The notes: a model not told the origin generated them from the letters alone. A DNA stretch of 64,000 nt from Clostridium sp. KNHs205 (GCF_000702945.1 NZ_JNLE01000003.1:1473501-1537500); one strand, 5' to 3'. Shown: positions 47,632 through 56,911, numbered from the stretch's first letter. Made by a program: numbers and translations.

Positions 47632-47982
47632 CCAGATTGATTAAGAGCTAGAGTGTTAATAGTGAGAAGAAAGGCTTAGAAGAAATCAGCAATCTTCTAA
47701 ATGAAATCTATAAAATCTGGTAAGTGCCGGTGAATGAGATACCTGAAATGTAATTGCAGTGAAAAATCTATTTATATAAAATCTATAAGCAACAATAAAT
47801 CAATAATGGCTGCAAAGCAGCTGGCAAAGAACAGGAATTGGATAAATCTGTTTTATATGAATGTACAAGATGCTATAATAACTCATACAAGCTATTATAG
47901 CATCTTTCTAATAAAAAAAGCATTACAGGTCAATTACAAATATATGAAAATTAGATATTATTGAGAGTAAGGAGGTGCTTTT
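47632..47982. other. Intergenic region with hairpin
   Basis: A perfect 12-bp stem GATGCTATAATA (47869-47880) with TATTATAGCATC (47893-47904) followed by TTTCT could end upstream transcription. A 76-residue frame at 47734-47964 runs through this hairpin and lacks a good ribosome site, so it is not called. Nothing else is seen. Confidence 0.55.
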
Positions 47983-48885
47983 ATGGAAGCATGGAATTCT
48001 ATACAAAATTCTATACAATATATTGAAAATAATCTAGCTGAGAAAATAAATATGGAGGAGCTTGCCGGTGTGGCATATTTATCTCCTTTTTATTTTCAGA
48101 GGCTTTTTAACAGGTTAGTCGGCAAGCCAGTGATGGAATATGTAAAACTCCGCCGCCTGGCTGGTGCAGCTGATTATCTCAATTTAAATAAGGATAGCAG
48201 GATCAGTGAGACTGCCTATCGTTTTGGATTTGAGAATCATGAAACCTTTACCCGTGCTTTTAAGGCTGTATATGGTATGACACCGGAAAATTACCGTGCC
48301 AATCCCCGTCCCTTAACACATTTTATAATGCCGGATATTTCATTGAATTATTATATGGTGGATGAAAATGTCCCTTTAATATCTGACGGTATCACCCTGG
48401 AGGTAAGCAGATATTATCTTTCTAAGTCCAGAAGCTTTATGGGCTATAGTATCCAGAATCCTATGGGAGATGAACCCGGTGTGGATCTGCTAGGCGAGTT
48501 ATGGGATAAGTTCCATGAACACAAAGCTTCCATTCAAGGACTCAAAAGGAAGGGGCAGGAAGCAGGAGTCTCATCTCCCGGCGAAAAGCCAGGTTTCTTT
48601 ACTTATTTTACAGGCGGGGAAGCAGAAGAAGGAGAGCTTACAGAAGGTTTTATTAACTGGGACATGCCAGCGGGAAATTATATTATTTGTACCTTTGAGG
48701 CAGAGAATTTTCAGTTGCTCGTAAACGAAGCACTTAATAAGGCAAGGGATTATCTGTTTGGTGTCTGGCTCCCAAAGCATACGATAAACACTGAATATTT
48801 TATGGCAGAATTATATTACGATATTACACCGGAAGCTACCAAAATGGAATTATGGGTGAAGATAAAGGAAGAAAGCTCCTGTTAA
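47983..48885 (+). CDS. AraC-family regulator with GyrI-like effector domain
   Basis: A 300-residue transcription factor. The N-terminal double helix-turn-helix (about 8-105) includes NMEELAGVAYLSPFYFQRLF and ISETAYRFGFENHETFTRAF. The C-terminal half (about 125-300) is an AraC-effector-binding/GyrI-like domain (NYYMVDENVPLISDGITLE; GNYIICTFEAENFQLLVNEA). AAGGAGGTG precedes the ATG. It probably regulates the next gene or itself in response to a small ligand, as in Rob/BmrR-type proteins. Confidence 0.93.
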   Translation: MEAWNSIQNSIQYIENNLAEKINMEELAGVAYLSPFYFQRLFNRLVGKPVMEYVKLRRLAGAADYLNLNKDSRISETAYRFGFENHETFTRAFKAVYGMTPENYRANPRPLTHFIMPDISLNYYMVDENVPLISDGITLEVSRYYLSKSRSFMGYSIQNPMGDEPGVDLLGELWDKFHEHKASIQGLKRKGQEAGVSSPGEKPGFFTYFTGGEAEEGELTEGFINWDMPAGNYIICTFEAENFQLLVNEALNKARDYLFGVWLPKHTINTEYFMAELYYDITPEATKMELWVKIKEESSC

Positions 48886-48919
48886 AAGCCTGTGTTATTA
48901 ATTTAGAACGGAGGAACGA

Positions 48920-49504
48920 ATGGACAACGCCAGAAAGCATTGTGAAAAATTGAAAAAATCATTAAATCAGTATCTGGGGAAAGGGCAGGCTGATGAAATA
49001 CTGAGTGGACTTGACGAGCTGACTGGACAGGAAACCCCTGAGCAAAGTGCCGAATGGGCAAGGAAAGTAAATGAGCGGCTTGAAAAAGCAGTTAGCCCTG
49101 AAATACTTATTCATGTAAGAGAAGAAAGTGCCTGTATCAAGGCAAATAAATATTCTCCTTATGTAAAATACTTTAAGGAGATTCGTGAGAAATATGCTGA
49201 AGATGAAGCCTATATAAAGGCAGTTGCAGAATTTTTAAATGGCAGAGGCAGGTGTGGGAAGAAAGTCGAGTATATCAACGGAAAAATATATTCCCACTTC
49301 AGTTACGGAAATTCCTGTGTCTGTTATGTAATCAAGGGAGGCTGGCAGAAACCGCCCACGACGACCTGGTGTAGATGTTGCCAGGGTACCTTATTAAGTA
49401 TTTATAAATTAGTATTTCCTGATAAAGTTTGTCATATGGATATTGTTGAGACCTTTGCTACAGAAGGCTCGGATTGTGTCTTTGCTACCTGGTACACAAA
49501 TTAG
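48920..49504 (+). CDS. Uncharacterised Cys-rich 194-residue protein
   Basis: I cannot assign this with certainty; it may belong to a clostridial DUF family such as DUF6144. The first ~100 residues are helical and charged. The C-terminal part is a compact alpha/beta domain with many Cys, including NSCVCYVIKGG and CRCC at 151-154, then VCHMDIVETFATEGSDC. The Cys cluster and closing segment recall V4R-type ligand-binding folds. It is 34 bp downstream of the AraC gene (GGAGGAACGA ribosome site), so it is probably co-transcribed. It may bind a metal or small molecule. Confidence 0.8.
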   Translation: MDNARKHCEKLKKSLNQYLGKGQADEILSGLDELTGQETPEQSAEWARKVNERLEKAVSPEILIHVREESACIKANKYSPYVKYFKEIREKYAEDEAYIKAVAEFLNGRGRCGKKVEYINGKIYSHFSYGNSCVCYVIKGGWQKPPTTTWCRCCQGTLLSIYKLVFPDKVCHMDIVETFATEGSDCVFATWYTN

Positions 49505-49509
49505 CATAA

Positions 49510-49545
49510 GTAAAAAGCCTGTTCTAATTGAAACAGGCTTTTTAC
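49510..49545. terminator. Bidirectional terminator
   Basis: A perfect 14-bp stem GTAAAAAGCCTGTT (49510-49523) with AACAGGCTTTTTAC (49532-49545). Its A and T runs serve both converging transcripts. Confidence 0.92.
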
Positions 49546-49555
49546 GTGTAGCTGT

Positions 49556-50266
49556 TTAGATTGCTGCATTAAGCGGATTTAAGGCAATGTCAGATTGTTC
49601 AACGATTTCCCCATCTACCAGTCGAATGATGGAGGTGCCATATTGAGAGGAACTGCTTGAGTGAGTAACCTGAATCAAAGTCTTACCATAGGTTACATTA
49701 ATTTTTCTGAACAACTCCATAATTTCTTTTCCAGTTTTGGAATCCAGATTGCCGATGGGTTCATCCAAAAAGAGAATTTCAGGATCTGTTATTAAGGCTC
49801 TTGCTATGGCTACTCTTTGCTGCTGACCGCCGGATAACTCTCTGGGAGTTAACTTCCTTTTATCATACAAGCCGATAACTTCCAGCAGTTCAGAAAGTTT
49901 CTGTTCATAGTGTTTCGGATTTTTGCCGTCAAGGATTAGGGGAAGGAGGATATTATCCTCTACATTCAGGTTCTGAACCAAGTTATAGAACTGAAATACA
50001 AACCCGATTTTTGTTCTTCTGAATTTGCTCATTGCTTTCTTTTTTAAGGAACTTAAATCATTCCCATCTAATTTAATAGTACCGTCTGTTGGTTTATCAA
50101 GGCCTCCAAGCAGGTATAAAAGAGTAGATTTACCGCTGCCGGAGGGACCCATAATTGATACGAATTCACCCTGGTCAACACTAAAAGTAAGATTTTTTAG
50201 AATATGAGCTTCTTCTTTACCTGTAACAAATTTTTTATTTAGTCCATTTACTTCAATAGCTTTCAT
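49556..50266 (-). CDS. ABC transporter ATP-binding protein (MacB/LolD type)
   Basis: A 236-residue ABC ATPase. Walker A is GPSGSGKSTLLYLLGG, the signature LSGGQQQRVAIARAL, and Walker B EILFLDEPIGNLDS. It belongs to the branch that pairs with FtsX-like permeases for peptide or lipoprotein-type efflux. The ATG at 50266 has GGAG upstream on the minus strand. The partner permease is the next gene upstream on this strand, separated by 173 bp of repeats. Confidence 0.95.
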   Translation of the reverse strand: MKAIEVNGLNKKFVTGKEEAHILKNLTFSVDQGEFVSIMGPSGSGKSTLLYLLGGLDKPTDGTIKLDGNDLSSLKKKAMSKFRRTKIGFVFQFYNLVQNLNVEDNILLPLILDGKNPKHYEQKLSELLEVIGLYDKRKLTPRELSGGQQQRVAIARALITDPEILFLDEPIGNLDSKTGKEIMELFRKINVTYGKTLIQVTHSSSSSQYGTSIIRLVDGEIVEQSDIALNPLNAAI

Positions 50267-50287
50267 ATAGGCTCCAATCTGCGTACT

Positions 50288-50411
50288 TTGGCACGCATAT
50301 AAAATCAAGGGGAAGTGAAAGTTGATTTGCTTTCACTTCAGGCTCCCGTTAGCGTGCATTGGCACGCGTATAAAATCAAGGGGAAGTGAAAGTTGATTTG
50401 CTTTCACTTCA
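50288..50411. repeat. Direct duplication of a 53-bp hairpin unit
   Basis: Units at 50288-50340 and 50359-50411 differ at one base. Each contains a perfect inverted repeat GAAGTGAAA...TTTCACTTC with a 10-nt loop, and a GCACGC/GCGTGC dyad near its start. They lie in the permease-ATPase intergenic transcript. Confidence 0.92.
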
Positions 50412-50439
50412 TTTTACCAGCGGCTTCTAAGGTTATGCA

Positions 50440-52971
50440 TTACTCATATTTAATTTCCTGTATTACCGATAACTTTCTGCTTCTAAGCAGTACCGGAAAA
50501 GTAGCTAAAAGAACAATAACTAAGGAAACAGCGTATATCACAGGCAAAGAAGAATAGTCCAGAGATACTGTCATAGGCAAACCTATGGACTTTGTCATAA
50601 TAGATATCAGTTTCAACCCGAAGATACAATAAACGGATGTAATTAACATAGCCCAGGTTACAGAGGCAATGGATTCAAAGATTAAGATTTTCGTACGACC
50701 TGAATCCTCCATGCCAACAGAAGATAATATGGCAAATTCACTCTTCCTCTGAAGAAAGCTGATGGATACATTATTTACCATACCTAAAGCAGCTATAATA
50801 ATTGCCATATAAGAGAAAACGCTTAAGGCTTTTACCAGCATCTTGTTATTTTCAACATTATTAGCGCACATCTCATCTCTGATTATTGCGGTTGCACCGA
50901 CTTCTCGTAAGACCGGCTTTAATTCCTTAAGGAGCTCCTCTGGTACCTTTTCGGTTGTAAAGGTGATGGTGTTAGCACTGTTAATTCCATAAAGGTCTTT
51001 CAGTGTTTCTAATTTCATCAATATAAAGTAGCCGCTTTGAAAAAGCCTTCCATCAACAATACCTGAGATCTTAACGGTTCTTGTTATACCATTGCAGGTA
51101 ATCTCCAGAGTATCACCTACATGCTTGTTGAATTTCTTTTCCAGAGCAGTAGTGAAGATAATTCCGTTGCTTTCATTTTTATAATCTGTTATATACTGTC
51201 TGTTATTCTTGCTGTCCAATTTCAAATATTTATTATAAGCAGTGTAAGTATCGATGTTTGCACCGATAATGCTTATGTTCATTTCTTTATCTTCATCTTC
51301 ATTTTCTATAGTGGCATTTTGATTGTTAATTAAATTAATATCAGATTCTTTGATACCAAGACCTTTTAGTTCCTTCACAAGGTAATCTGCGGTTGACTGT
51401 TCTGAGGAATCCCTCAAGGTAGATATATTATCCAGTTCTACATCAAAGTCCAGTTCTGTATAGGCTTCTGTTACCACATGAATCATACTGGTGCCGATGG
51501 AGGCAATTGCTATGATGGAAGCCAGAGAGATAATGATTAAAGTTATATTACCAAGTAAAATCTTAGAGGTCCTGAGATTGTTAATGGCATAGACGATGTT
51601 TTTACTACGTCCTCTTAATAACTGATACAAAAATTTGGACAAGATATCAACCAATTTAGGATATGCCAGTATAACTCCAAGGAGGGAGATAATTAATAGC
51701 ACTGCAGAAAAGCCGTTTAAAGCTTCCTTTGCTGTTATAAAAAGTATGACAGATACCAGTATCAGTGCAGTGCCGCAGATAAATTTCCTCCAGCCGATGT
51801 TTTTGGAAATTCTGACATCATTAAGAATTACCTCCTTCACCTGTAATTTAGAAATTTTACGAACGGGTATAATTGAAGAAAGCAGCGACAGGATTATAGC
51901 AAACAGAGTTCCTTTAACCAGATAGGAGGGATGGATGGTGACTGCCCCATAGATACCATAAGCTTTTAAAGGGGATATCATGAGGTTTATAAGGTGTAAA
52001 GCTCCAATACCTAACAGGCTGCCGAACAGGGCACCAGTCAAACCATATGTGATACTTTCCAGATACAGGATTAACTTTACGGTACCGGTGGTAGCACCCT
52101 GGCTTAAAAAGGTACCTATGGTAGAGAGTCTTTCTGTTATGATAAGTTTAAAGGAACTGTAGATAATAATGGAACTCATAACAATGACAACAACCATCAT
52201 GACATATAAAAGGGACTCAAAGCTTCCGAACTGTTCTTTCACCGCCGCATCGTCAAATAGCTTACTTGCAGTAAAGGAGGAATTAGCTTCATTGAATTTA
52301 TCAATACCTTCCTGTGTATTTTTTTCTGAGGAATCAGCAAAGATTGCATTGTATTTTCCTTCTGCATCAAAATCTTTACTCAGATATTCGTAAGGAAGTA
52401 CCACACTAAAAGAATTTTTCCTATCATTATAAAAAATACCGGAAGGTGCACTTATAGCCTTGATTTGGAAAGCTTCTGTCTTTCCGGCAATAATCAGTTC
52501 TAAGGTATCGCCTACCTCTAACTTGCGTTCTTCTGCGGCTCTTTCTGAAATAATGCAGGATTTATCAGAGAAATCGGCCAAATCCCCGTCCACCAGTTTA
52601 TAAGCTTCAAGATACTGCTGTTCTCTGCCATGTATGGGTATGTACAGCATGGTTTCCTCTTCAGTGCCTGCTTTATCAGAGAGCATGCCTGTTAAGTACA
52701 ACTCCTTTACCAGACTGTCCTTTTTGATACCGTTAAGCTTCATACCATCCGTGGAATAGAAGTTCTGGCTTTCATCTGTAGATGAAATTGTAATAGTTTT
52801 ATCTTCATATGCTTTTTGTTGTGGTCCGACTAAAGTGTCCAGGATAATATCAATCATACCGGTGCTGGCTACCAGTAGTGCTGTGCTGATAGATATGGCT
52901 ATTATCAGCAGTAGAAACCGCCCTTTCTTCTCAGTCATGCTCTTCAGGACATATTTTAGAAATATATTCAT
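50440..52971 (-). CDS. FtsX-like ABC transporter permease
   Basis: An 843-residue MacB/FtsX-family permease. One N-terminal helix (GRFLLLIIAISISTALLVAS) precedes a large extracytoplasmic domain. Three helices follow (about 255-375), then a second FtsX module with its own external domain and the closing helices to the end. This is the two-module layout of the YknZ/BceB-like exporters. GGAGAGCAGT precedes the ATG. Probably works with the 49556 ATPase and may be governed by the nearby two-component system. Confidence 0.92.
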   Translation of the reverse strand: MNIFLKYVLKSMTEKKGRFLLLIIAISISTALLVASTGMIDIILDTLVGPQQKAYEDKTITISSTDESQNFYSTDGMKLNGIKKDSLVKELYLTGMLSDKAGTEEETMLYIPIHGREQQYLEAYKLVDGDLADFSDKSCIISERAAEERKLEVGDTLELIIAGKTEAFQIKAISAPSGIFYNDRKNSFSVVLPYEYLSKDFDAEGKYNAIFADSSEKNTQEGIDKFNEANSSFTASKLFDDAAVKEQFGSFESLLYVMMVVVIVMSSIIIYSSFKLIITERLSTIGTFLSQGATTGTVKLILYLESITYGLTGALFGSLLGIGALHLINLMISPLKAYGIYGAVTIHPSYLVKGTLFAIILSLLSSIIPVRKISKLQVKEVILNDVRISKNIGWRKFICGTALILVSVILFITAKEALNGFSAVLLIISLLGVILAYPKLVDILSKFLYQLLRGRSKNIVYAINNLRTSKILLGNITLIIISLASIIAIASIGTSMIHVVTEAYTELDFDVELDNISTLRDSSEQSTADYLVKELKGLGIKESDINLINNQNATIENEDEDKEMNISIIGANIDTYTAYNKYLKLDSKNNRQYITDYKNESNGIIFTTALEKKFNKHVGDTLEITCNGITRTVKISGIVDGRLFQSGYFILMKLETLKDLYGINSANTITFTTEKVPEELLKELKPVLREVGATAIIRDEMCANNVENNKMLVKALSVFSYMAIIIAALGMVNNVSISFLQRKSEFAILSSVGMEDSGRTKILIFESIASVTWAMLITSVYCIFGLKLISIMTKSIGLPMTVSLDYSSLPVIYAVSLVIVLLATFPVLLRSRKLSVIQEIKYE

Positions 52972-53049
52972 ACTGCTCTCCTTCGCTGCGCTTTATATTG
53001 GTACTGTAATCATTGGTATTGTATTCCATCAACGGCGGATTTTATAGTG

Positions 53050-53092
53050 TGACATGTCATGGATAAAGATGACAAATGTAATGAAAATTACA
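53050..53092. promoter_or_regulatory. Cluster of dyads between ABC permease and traX
   Basis: Within the divergent spacer are the palindrome TGACATGTCA (53050-53059), an inverted pair TGTCAT/ATGACA (53055-53060 and 53069-53074) and TGTAAT-gaaa-ATTACA (53077-53092). These look like operator sites. No promoter could be placed with confidence. Confidence 0.45.
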
Positions 53093-53166
53093 ATAAATTT
53101 ATCATCCTTATAAAATTCTTATAAATATAAGCTACACTTAACCTGATAGGAAAGGAGATTAATTAA

Positions 53167-54003
53167 ATGGATCAATCAATGAAAAAAGGCTTAACCGGAT
53201 TTCAGCTAAAGTATATGGCGATGTTTCTGATGGTACTGGATCACATTCATTACTTCATGGATTTTACAGGTAAGATACCGGAATGGTTTTCAATGCTTGG
53301 ACGTTTGTCGGCACCTTTATTTTTATTCTGCGTCATTGAAGGGTTTACCCATACCCGTAACCGGAGAAAATACTTTTTTCAGATATATGCAATTGCCATT
53401 GTCATGAGCTTTCTGCAATACCTGATTATAGTACTTAAGTTAAACCGACCTGATGGCTTTTATCCCCAGAACCAGATGCTTGCTACTTTTACGATTCTTC
53501 TTGTGATACTGCAGGGATTCGACTGGTGTGCCAAAAAGAAGTGGGGCAGAGGCTTAGCAGCTATCATCTTACCCATTATCCTGCCCTTTGTGGCTGTAAT
53601 CATAGCAAGCCTGGTACCGGGGTCGTTGTTTATAATAAATCTGCTTCATTTCACGGTGCTTCCTTTACATAGCTGGATTGTAGACGGCGGTACATTCTTT
53701 GTGTTACAGGGTATATTAATGTACCTGTTTCGTAAGAGACGTAAATGGCAGGCTTTGGTTTTCTTTCTTTCAACCATTCTGCTGTACGTGGTCTATCCCA
53801 TGGCTGCATTTCCTGAGGTTACTGTAAAAATGCTATTTACAGTTGCTTATGAATGGATGGGTGCTTTGGCAGCAATACCAATGCTTTTGTATAATGGAGA
53901 GAGAGGAAAGGGAAATAAGAAATTATTCTACTGGTTTTATCCGGCCCATGTCTATATCTTATATGGGCTTTCCATAGGACTTTATTTTATGCTGAACCAT
54001 TAG
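53167..54003 (+). CDS. TraX family membrane protein
   Basis: A 278-residue membrane protein of the TraX (acetyltransferase-like) family, with about eight helices. The opening GFQLKYMAMFLMVLDHIHYF and the motif MLGRLSAPLFLFCVIEGFTHTRNRRKYF are characteristic. TraX of F plasmid acetylates pilin; chromosomal copies in Firmicutes have no known substrate. AAAGGAGATTAATTAA precedes the ATG. It is divergent from the ABC permease. Confidence 0.9.
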   Translation: MDQSMKKGLTGFQLKYMAMFLMVLDHIHYFMDFTGKIPEWFSMLGRLSAPLFLFCVIEGFTHTRNRRKYFFQIYAIAIVMSFLQYLIIVLKLNRPDGFYPQNQMLATFTILLVILQGFDWCAKKKWGRGLAAIILPIILPFVAVIIASLVPGSLFIINLLHFTVLPLHSWIVDGGTFFVLQGILMYLFRKRRKWQALVFFLSTILLYVVYPMAAFPEVTVKMLFTVAYEWMGALAAIPMLLYNGERGKGNKKLFYWFYPAHVYILYGLSIGLYFMLNH

Positions 54004-54180
54004 GGTGTGTCTGAAAGCTCAATGTACCGTTCTGAAATCCCCACTTTGCTGTATTTTGCATTGCGATTTTGGGACGTAACATCACTACGTCCCCAAAATC
54101 GCGCCTTGCTGTTTTTCGCAAATTGCCTCCCACAAAGTGGAACCTCCAGCCAGGCACAAGCAGTTTTTAGAACACCCTGG
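54002..54180. repeat. Foldback repeat after traX
   Basis: The outer ends AGGGTGT (54002-54008) and ACACCCT (54172-54178) pair. CCACTTTG and CAAAGTGG pair inside, and a 16-bp stem with one bulge (GCGATTTTGGGACGTA, 54063-54078, with 54086-54102) closes on a 7-nt loop. Its left end overlaps the traX stop codon. It shares sequence blocks with 15905-16005 and 23240-23310. Confidence 0.7.
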
Positions 54181-54476
54181 CACATAACAGCAAATTCAGA
54201 ATATTGCTGCAGAGTATAATTACAGCACCCGTATATTTAACGGGTGCTGATTGTAGTGTGATGGATAGGAGAAATAAGAGAAATAAAGCATATGTCACGA
54301 TTTTTAAACAGTAGATGTTTTTGAAGGAAAAGACATCTCAGATTTCTTATTTGGAAGTACCGTATGGCATAAGGGCTTGCAGCCGGCGAAGGTGTTGGGG
54401 TATACTGACAGTAATATAGTTTATCAGCTCCATCAGTTGTCAGGACGAAGGAATGGATAGTTGGGAAAGAGGACCA
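54181..54476. other. Intergenic region before the two-component system
   Basis: A 9-bp stem CAGCACCCG (54223-54231) with CGGGTGCTG (54241-54249) may be a terminator-like hairpin but has no T run. The rest carries no supported gene or clear promoter. An in-frame ATG at 54453 is an alternative start for the response regulator. Confidence 0.5.
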
Positions 54477-55136
54477 ATGGCGAAAATTCTTGCAGTAGAT
54501 GATGATCTACAGATTTTAAATATCGTGAAAAAGGCTCTGGAAAAAGATAATCACCTGGTGGAGGTACAGGATAGGGCGGATAAGGTGGGAAGAGACAAAC
54601 TTACAGCATATGATTTGATTCTGCTGGACGTAATGATGCCGGATATTGATGGTTTTGCTTTCTGCAGAGAGATAAGAGACAGTGTGGACTGTCCAATCCT
54701 GTTTATTACAGCCCGTACCATGGATTCGGACCTTATGGAGGGCTTTGCCCTCGGCGGAGATGATTATATCCGGAAACCCTTCAGCTTAACAGAGCTAAGG
54801 GCAAGAGTAAATGCCCATTTAAGACGAGAGAAAAGGGAATATCACAGCCGTATTGTTACCAATGATTATCGATTTGATATATCAGAAAAGGTAATGTATT
54901 TTAAACAGGACAAGATAGAACTGACAAAAAGTGAATATGAAATCTGTGAATTCCTGGTAAAGAACAAAGGGACGGTATTTACACTGGAGCAGATTTTAGA
55001 AAAAGTATTTGGCTTCCAATGTGAGAGTGACAGCAGCATAATACGGGAGCATATTAAAAATATCAGGGCAAAGCTTAAAAAACATGAGGAAAAACCAATT
55101 GAGACAGTTTGGGGGATAGGATACAAATGGGTATAA
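54477..55136 (+). CDS. OmpR-family response regulator
   Basis: A 219-residue response regulator. The receiver has MAKILAVDDDLQIL, the phosphoacceptor Asp51 in LILLDVMMPDIDGF, and Lys in DDYIRKPFSLTELRARV. A winged-helix output domain (about 125-219) ends in IKNIRAKLKKHEEKPIETVW. The start at 54477 has AAGAGG upstream; ATG 54453 after AAGGA is possible. It overlaps the kinase gene by 10 bp. Likely targets are the adjacent ABC exporter or envelope genes, by analogy. Confidence 0.95.
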   Translation: MAKILAVDDDLQILNIVKKALEKDNHLVEVQDRADKVGRDKLTAYDLILLDVMMPDIDGFAFCREIRDSVDCPILFITARTMDSDLMEGFALGGDDYIRKPFSLTELRARVNAHLRREKREYHSRIVTNDYRFDISEKVMYFKQDKIELTKSEYEICEFLVKNKGTVFTLEQILEKVFGFQCESDSSIIREHIKNIRAKLKKHEEKPIETVWGIGYKWV

Positions 55137-56488
55137 AGAAAGTAAGAACCAATACTCTTTTTTGGTTATTTCTAAAGCAGCTCATAATTTTCTCTTTTAC
55201 CATATTACTGGAAATAACCTTATTCGTTGTATTTCTATTTGTAGTAATCGATAATGGAATCCTTTTACCTGCCAATTATTCGGAACGCTATTTGGAGGCG
55301 AACAAGGAAAAGCTGGCAGAAAGTGAGCCATTCTCAGAAGAACTGCTTCCTTATTCCTGCTACTATGGAATCTTTGACAGAGAGGGAGCTTATCTGTCGG
55401 GGAATTTTAAGAAAGAGGAAATCGCAGAGGCTAGAGATTTTATAGAAAAAGGCTATTCAAAGGGCTATTATATGCTTGTTGAACGAGGGGAAGGGTATCT
55501 GGTGGTAAGCTACAAAATAACCGCTTATTTTGCTTCACCTACCCTGCGCTGGCTCTTTCCGGCTCCTGAATTAATGGGTTTAATATTTTTTATACTGTTA
55601 TTTGTTGCTCTTACTATAGGAAATGCACTGAGTATGGGCAGGAAATTAAGACTTCTTTTAAAGCCCGTTCAGGAAGAAATTGAACAGATTCAAACCAAAG
55701 AATTGATAATTGAGCAAAAAAACTCTGTAGTGAAAGAATTTGACGATATACTGCACTTACTTTTTGAAATGAAGAGTGCCTTGTCGGTATCTCTCCAAAA
55801 AGAATGGGAAACGGAAAAGGAGAGAAAGAAGAATATCTCAGCTTTAGCCCATGATATTAAAACACCTCTAACAATCATAAAAGGGAATGCTGAGCTTATC
55901 TTAGAGGAAGACAAGCTGGAAGAAATCTATCAGTCAGCAGATATTATTGGGGTTTACTCCGATAAAATCGAGAGGTATATAAAATTATTAATCGATGAGA
56001 CCAGGGATACACAATATGACAATCGGACAGGTAAGGTAAGACTTGCGGAGCTAATAGCAGAAATCTGTGAAGAAAGTGAAGCATTCTGTAAAGCCGGTGG
56101 TATAGAGTTACAGATTTCTGATACCATTAGTGAGGAAGAAGCCCTTTTGGATAAGGATTCTATCGTAAGAGCTGTAATTAATCTTATAAAAAATGCTGCG
56201 GAGCATACAGAGAAGGATAAAAGGGTAAAGGTAAGCTTCCAAAGGAAAGGAAAAGTCTTTCGCATTCAGATTGAAGATTACGGCAAAGGCTTCACACAGG
56301 AGGCTTTAAAATATGCCAAGAATCAGTTCTATACGGAAAAGACTCACAGAGGAGAGGAACATTATGGTCTTGGCATGTACTATGCCAATCATATTGCAGA
56401 GAGGTATAATGGAGGGATTAGGTATTATAATAAGCCGGAGCAAACAGGTGCTGTGGTAGTATTTGAGGTGGCAGTAATAATTGAATGA
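55127..56488 (+). CDS. Sensor histidine kinase
   Basis: A 453-residue membrane kinase. The first helix (about 14-42) and the second (about 150-172) bracket an extracytoplasmic sensor of about 105 residues. A linker leads to the H-box ISALAHDIKTPLTIIKGNAE (His242), then N-box VINLIKNAAEHTEKD, G1 DYGKGF and G2 GEEHYGLGMYYANHIAE. Partner of the overlapping response regulator. Confidence 0.95.
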   Translation: MGIKKVRTNTLFWLFLKQLIIFSFTILLEITLFVVFLFVVIDNGILLPANYSERYLEANKEKLAESEPFSEELLPYSCYYGIFDREGAYLSGNFKKEEIAEARDFIEKGYSKGYYMLVERGEGYLVVSYKITAYFASPTLRWLFPAPELMGLIFFILLFVALTIGNALSMGRKLRLLLKPVQEEIEQIQTKELIIEQKNSVVKEFDDILHLLFEMKSALSVSLQKEWETEKERKKNISALAHDIKTPLTIIKGNAELILEEDKLEEIYQSADIIGVYSDKIERYIKLLIDETRDTQYDNRTGKVRLAELIAEICEESEAFCKAGGIELQISDTISEEEALLDKDSIVRAVINLIKNAAEHTEKDKRVKVSFQRKGKVFRIQIEDYGKGFTQEALKYAKNQFYTEKTHRGEEHYGLGMYYANHIAERYNGGIRYYNKPEQTGAVVVFEVAVIIE

Positions 56489-56681
56489 TAGCGTTACCTA
56501 TGACCGGACTGGTACTCACTTAAAAGCAGTCTGGGAAGAAAATTCGATTTCAAAATTAAAAAGAAATGATATGAGTGCATATGAAGAAGCTTCTGTATTC
56601 TATAACAAGGATTTAAAATATACCCTGGAGGGAAGAGTTGAGTTAGTTGAATTAAAGAGGATTATTGATTCCTATAAATAG
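56481..56681 (+). CDS. Possible 66-residue protein or gene remnant
   Basis: A frame overlapping the kinase end by 8 bp, opening with TTG. The C-terminal part (YEEASVFYNKDLKYTLEGRV; ELVELKRIIDSYK) looks like genuine protein sequence, while the start is poor. It may be a coupled small gene or the tail of a lost gene. A terminator follows at 56706. Confidence 0.3.
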   Translation: MNDSVTYDRTGTHLKAVWEENSISKLKRNDMSAYEEASVFYNKDLKYTLEGRVELVELKRIIDSYK

Positions 56682-56705
56682 TAAGCTTTTAATGGAAGCA
56701 AGTAG

Positions 56706-56736
56706 ACAGCTCAAACAATACGTTTTGGGCTGTTTT
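56706..56736 (+). terminator. Terminator after the kinase transcript
   Basis: ACAGCTCAAAC (56706-56716) pairs with GTTTTGGGCTGT (56722-56733) with one bulge and a G-U pair, followed by a short T run. Confidence 0.75.
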
Positions 56737-56911
56737 CATATTAAGCAAATAGAAAAAGCTAAAGGGTGATTATTTCATTATAATTATATTATCACTGGAA
56801 CATTGGATAAAAATGGGGTAATATAAATTTAATTGTATTTATTTACTTCCTCTATATTAATGCGGGAAGAAATAGCAGAAAAATTATCGGACAGAAAGAG
56901 AGGAGTAAGAT

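Noticed and set aside
47734..47964. 76-residue plus-strand frame after the subtilase
   Set aside because: No good ribosome site, composition unlike genes nearby, and it runs through a perfect terminator-like hairpin.
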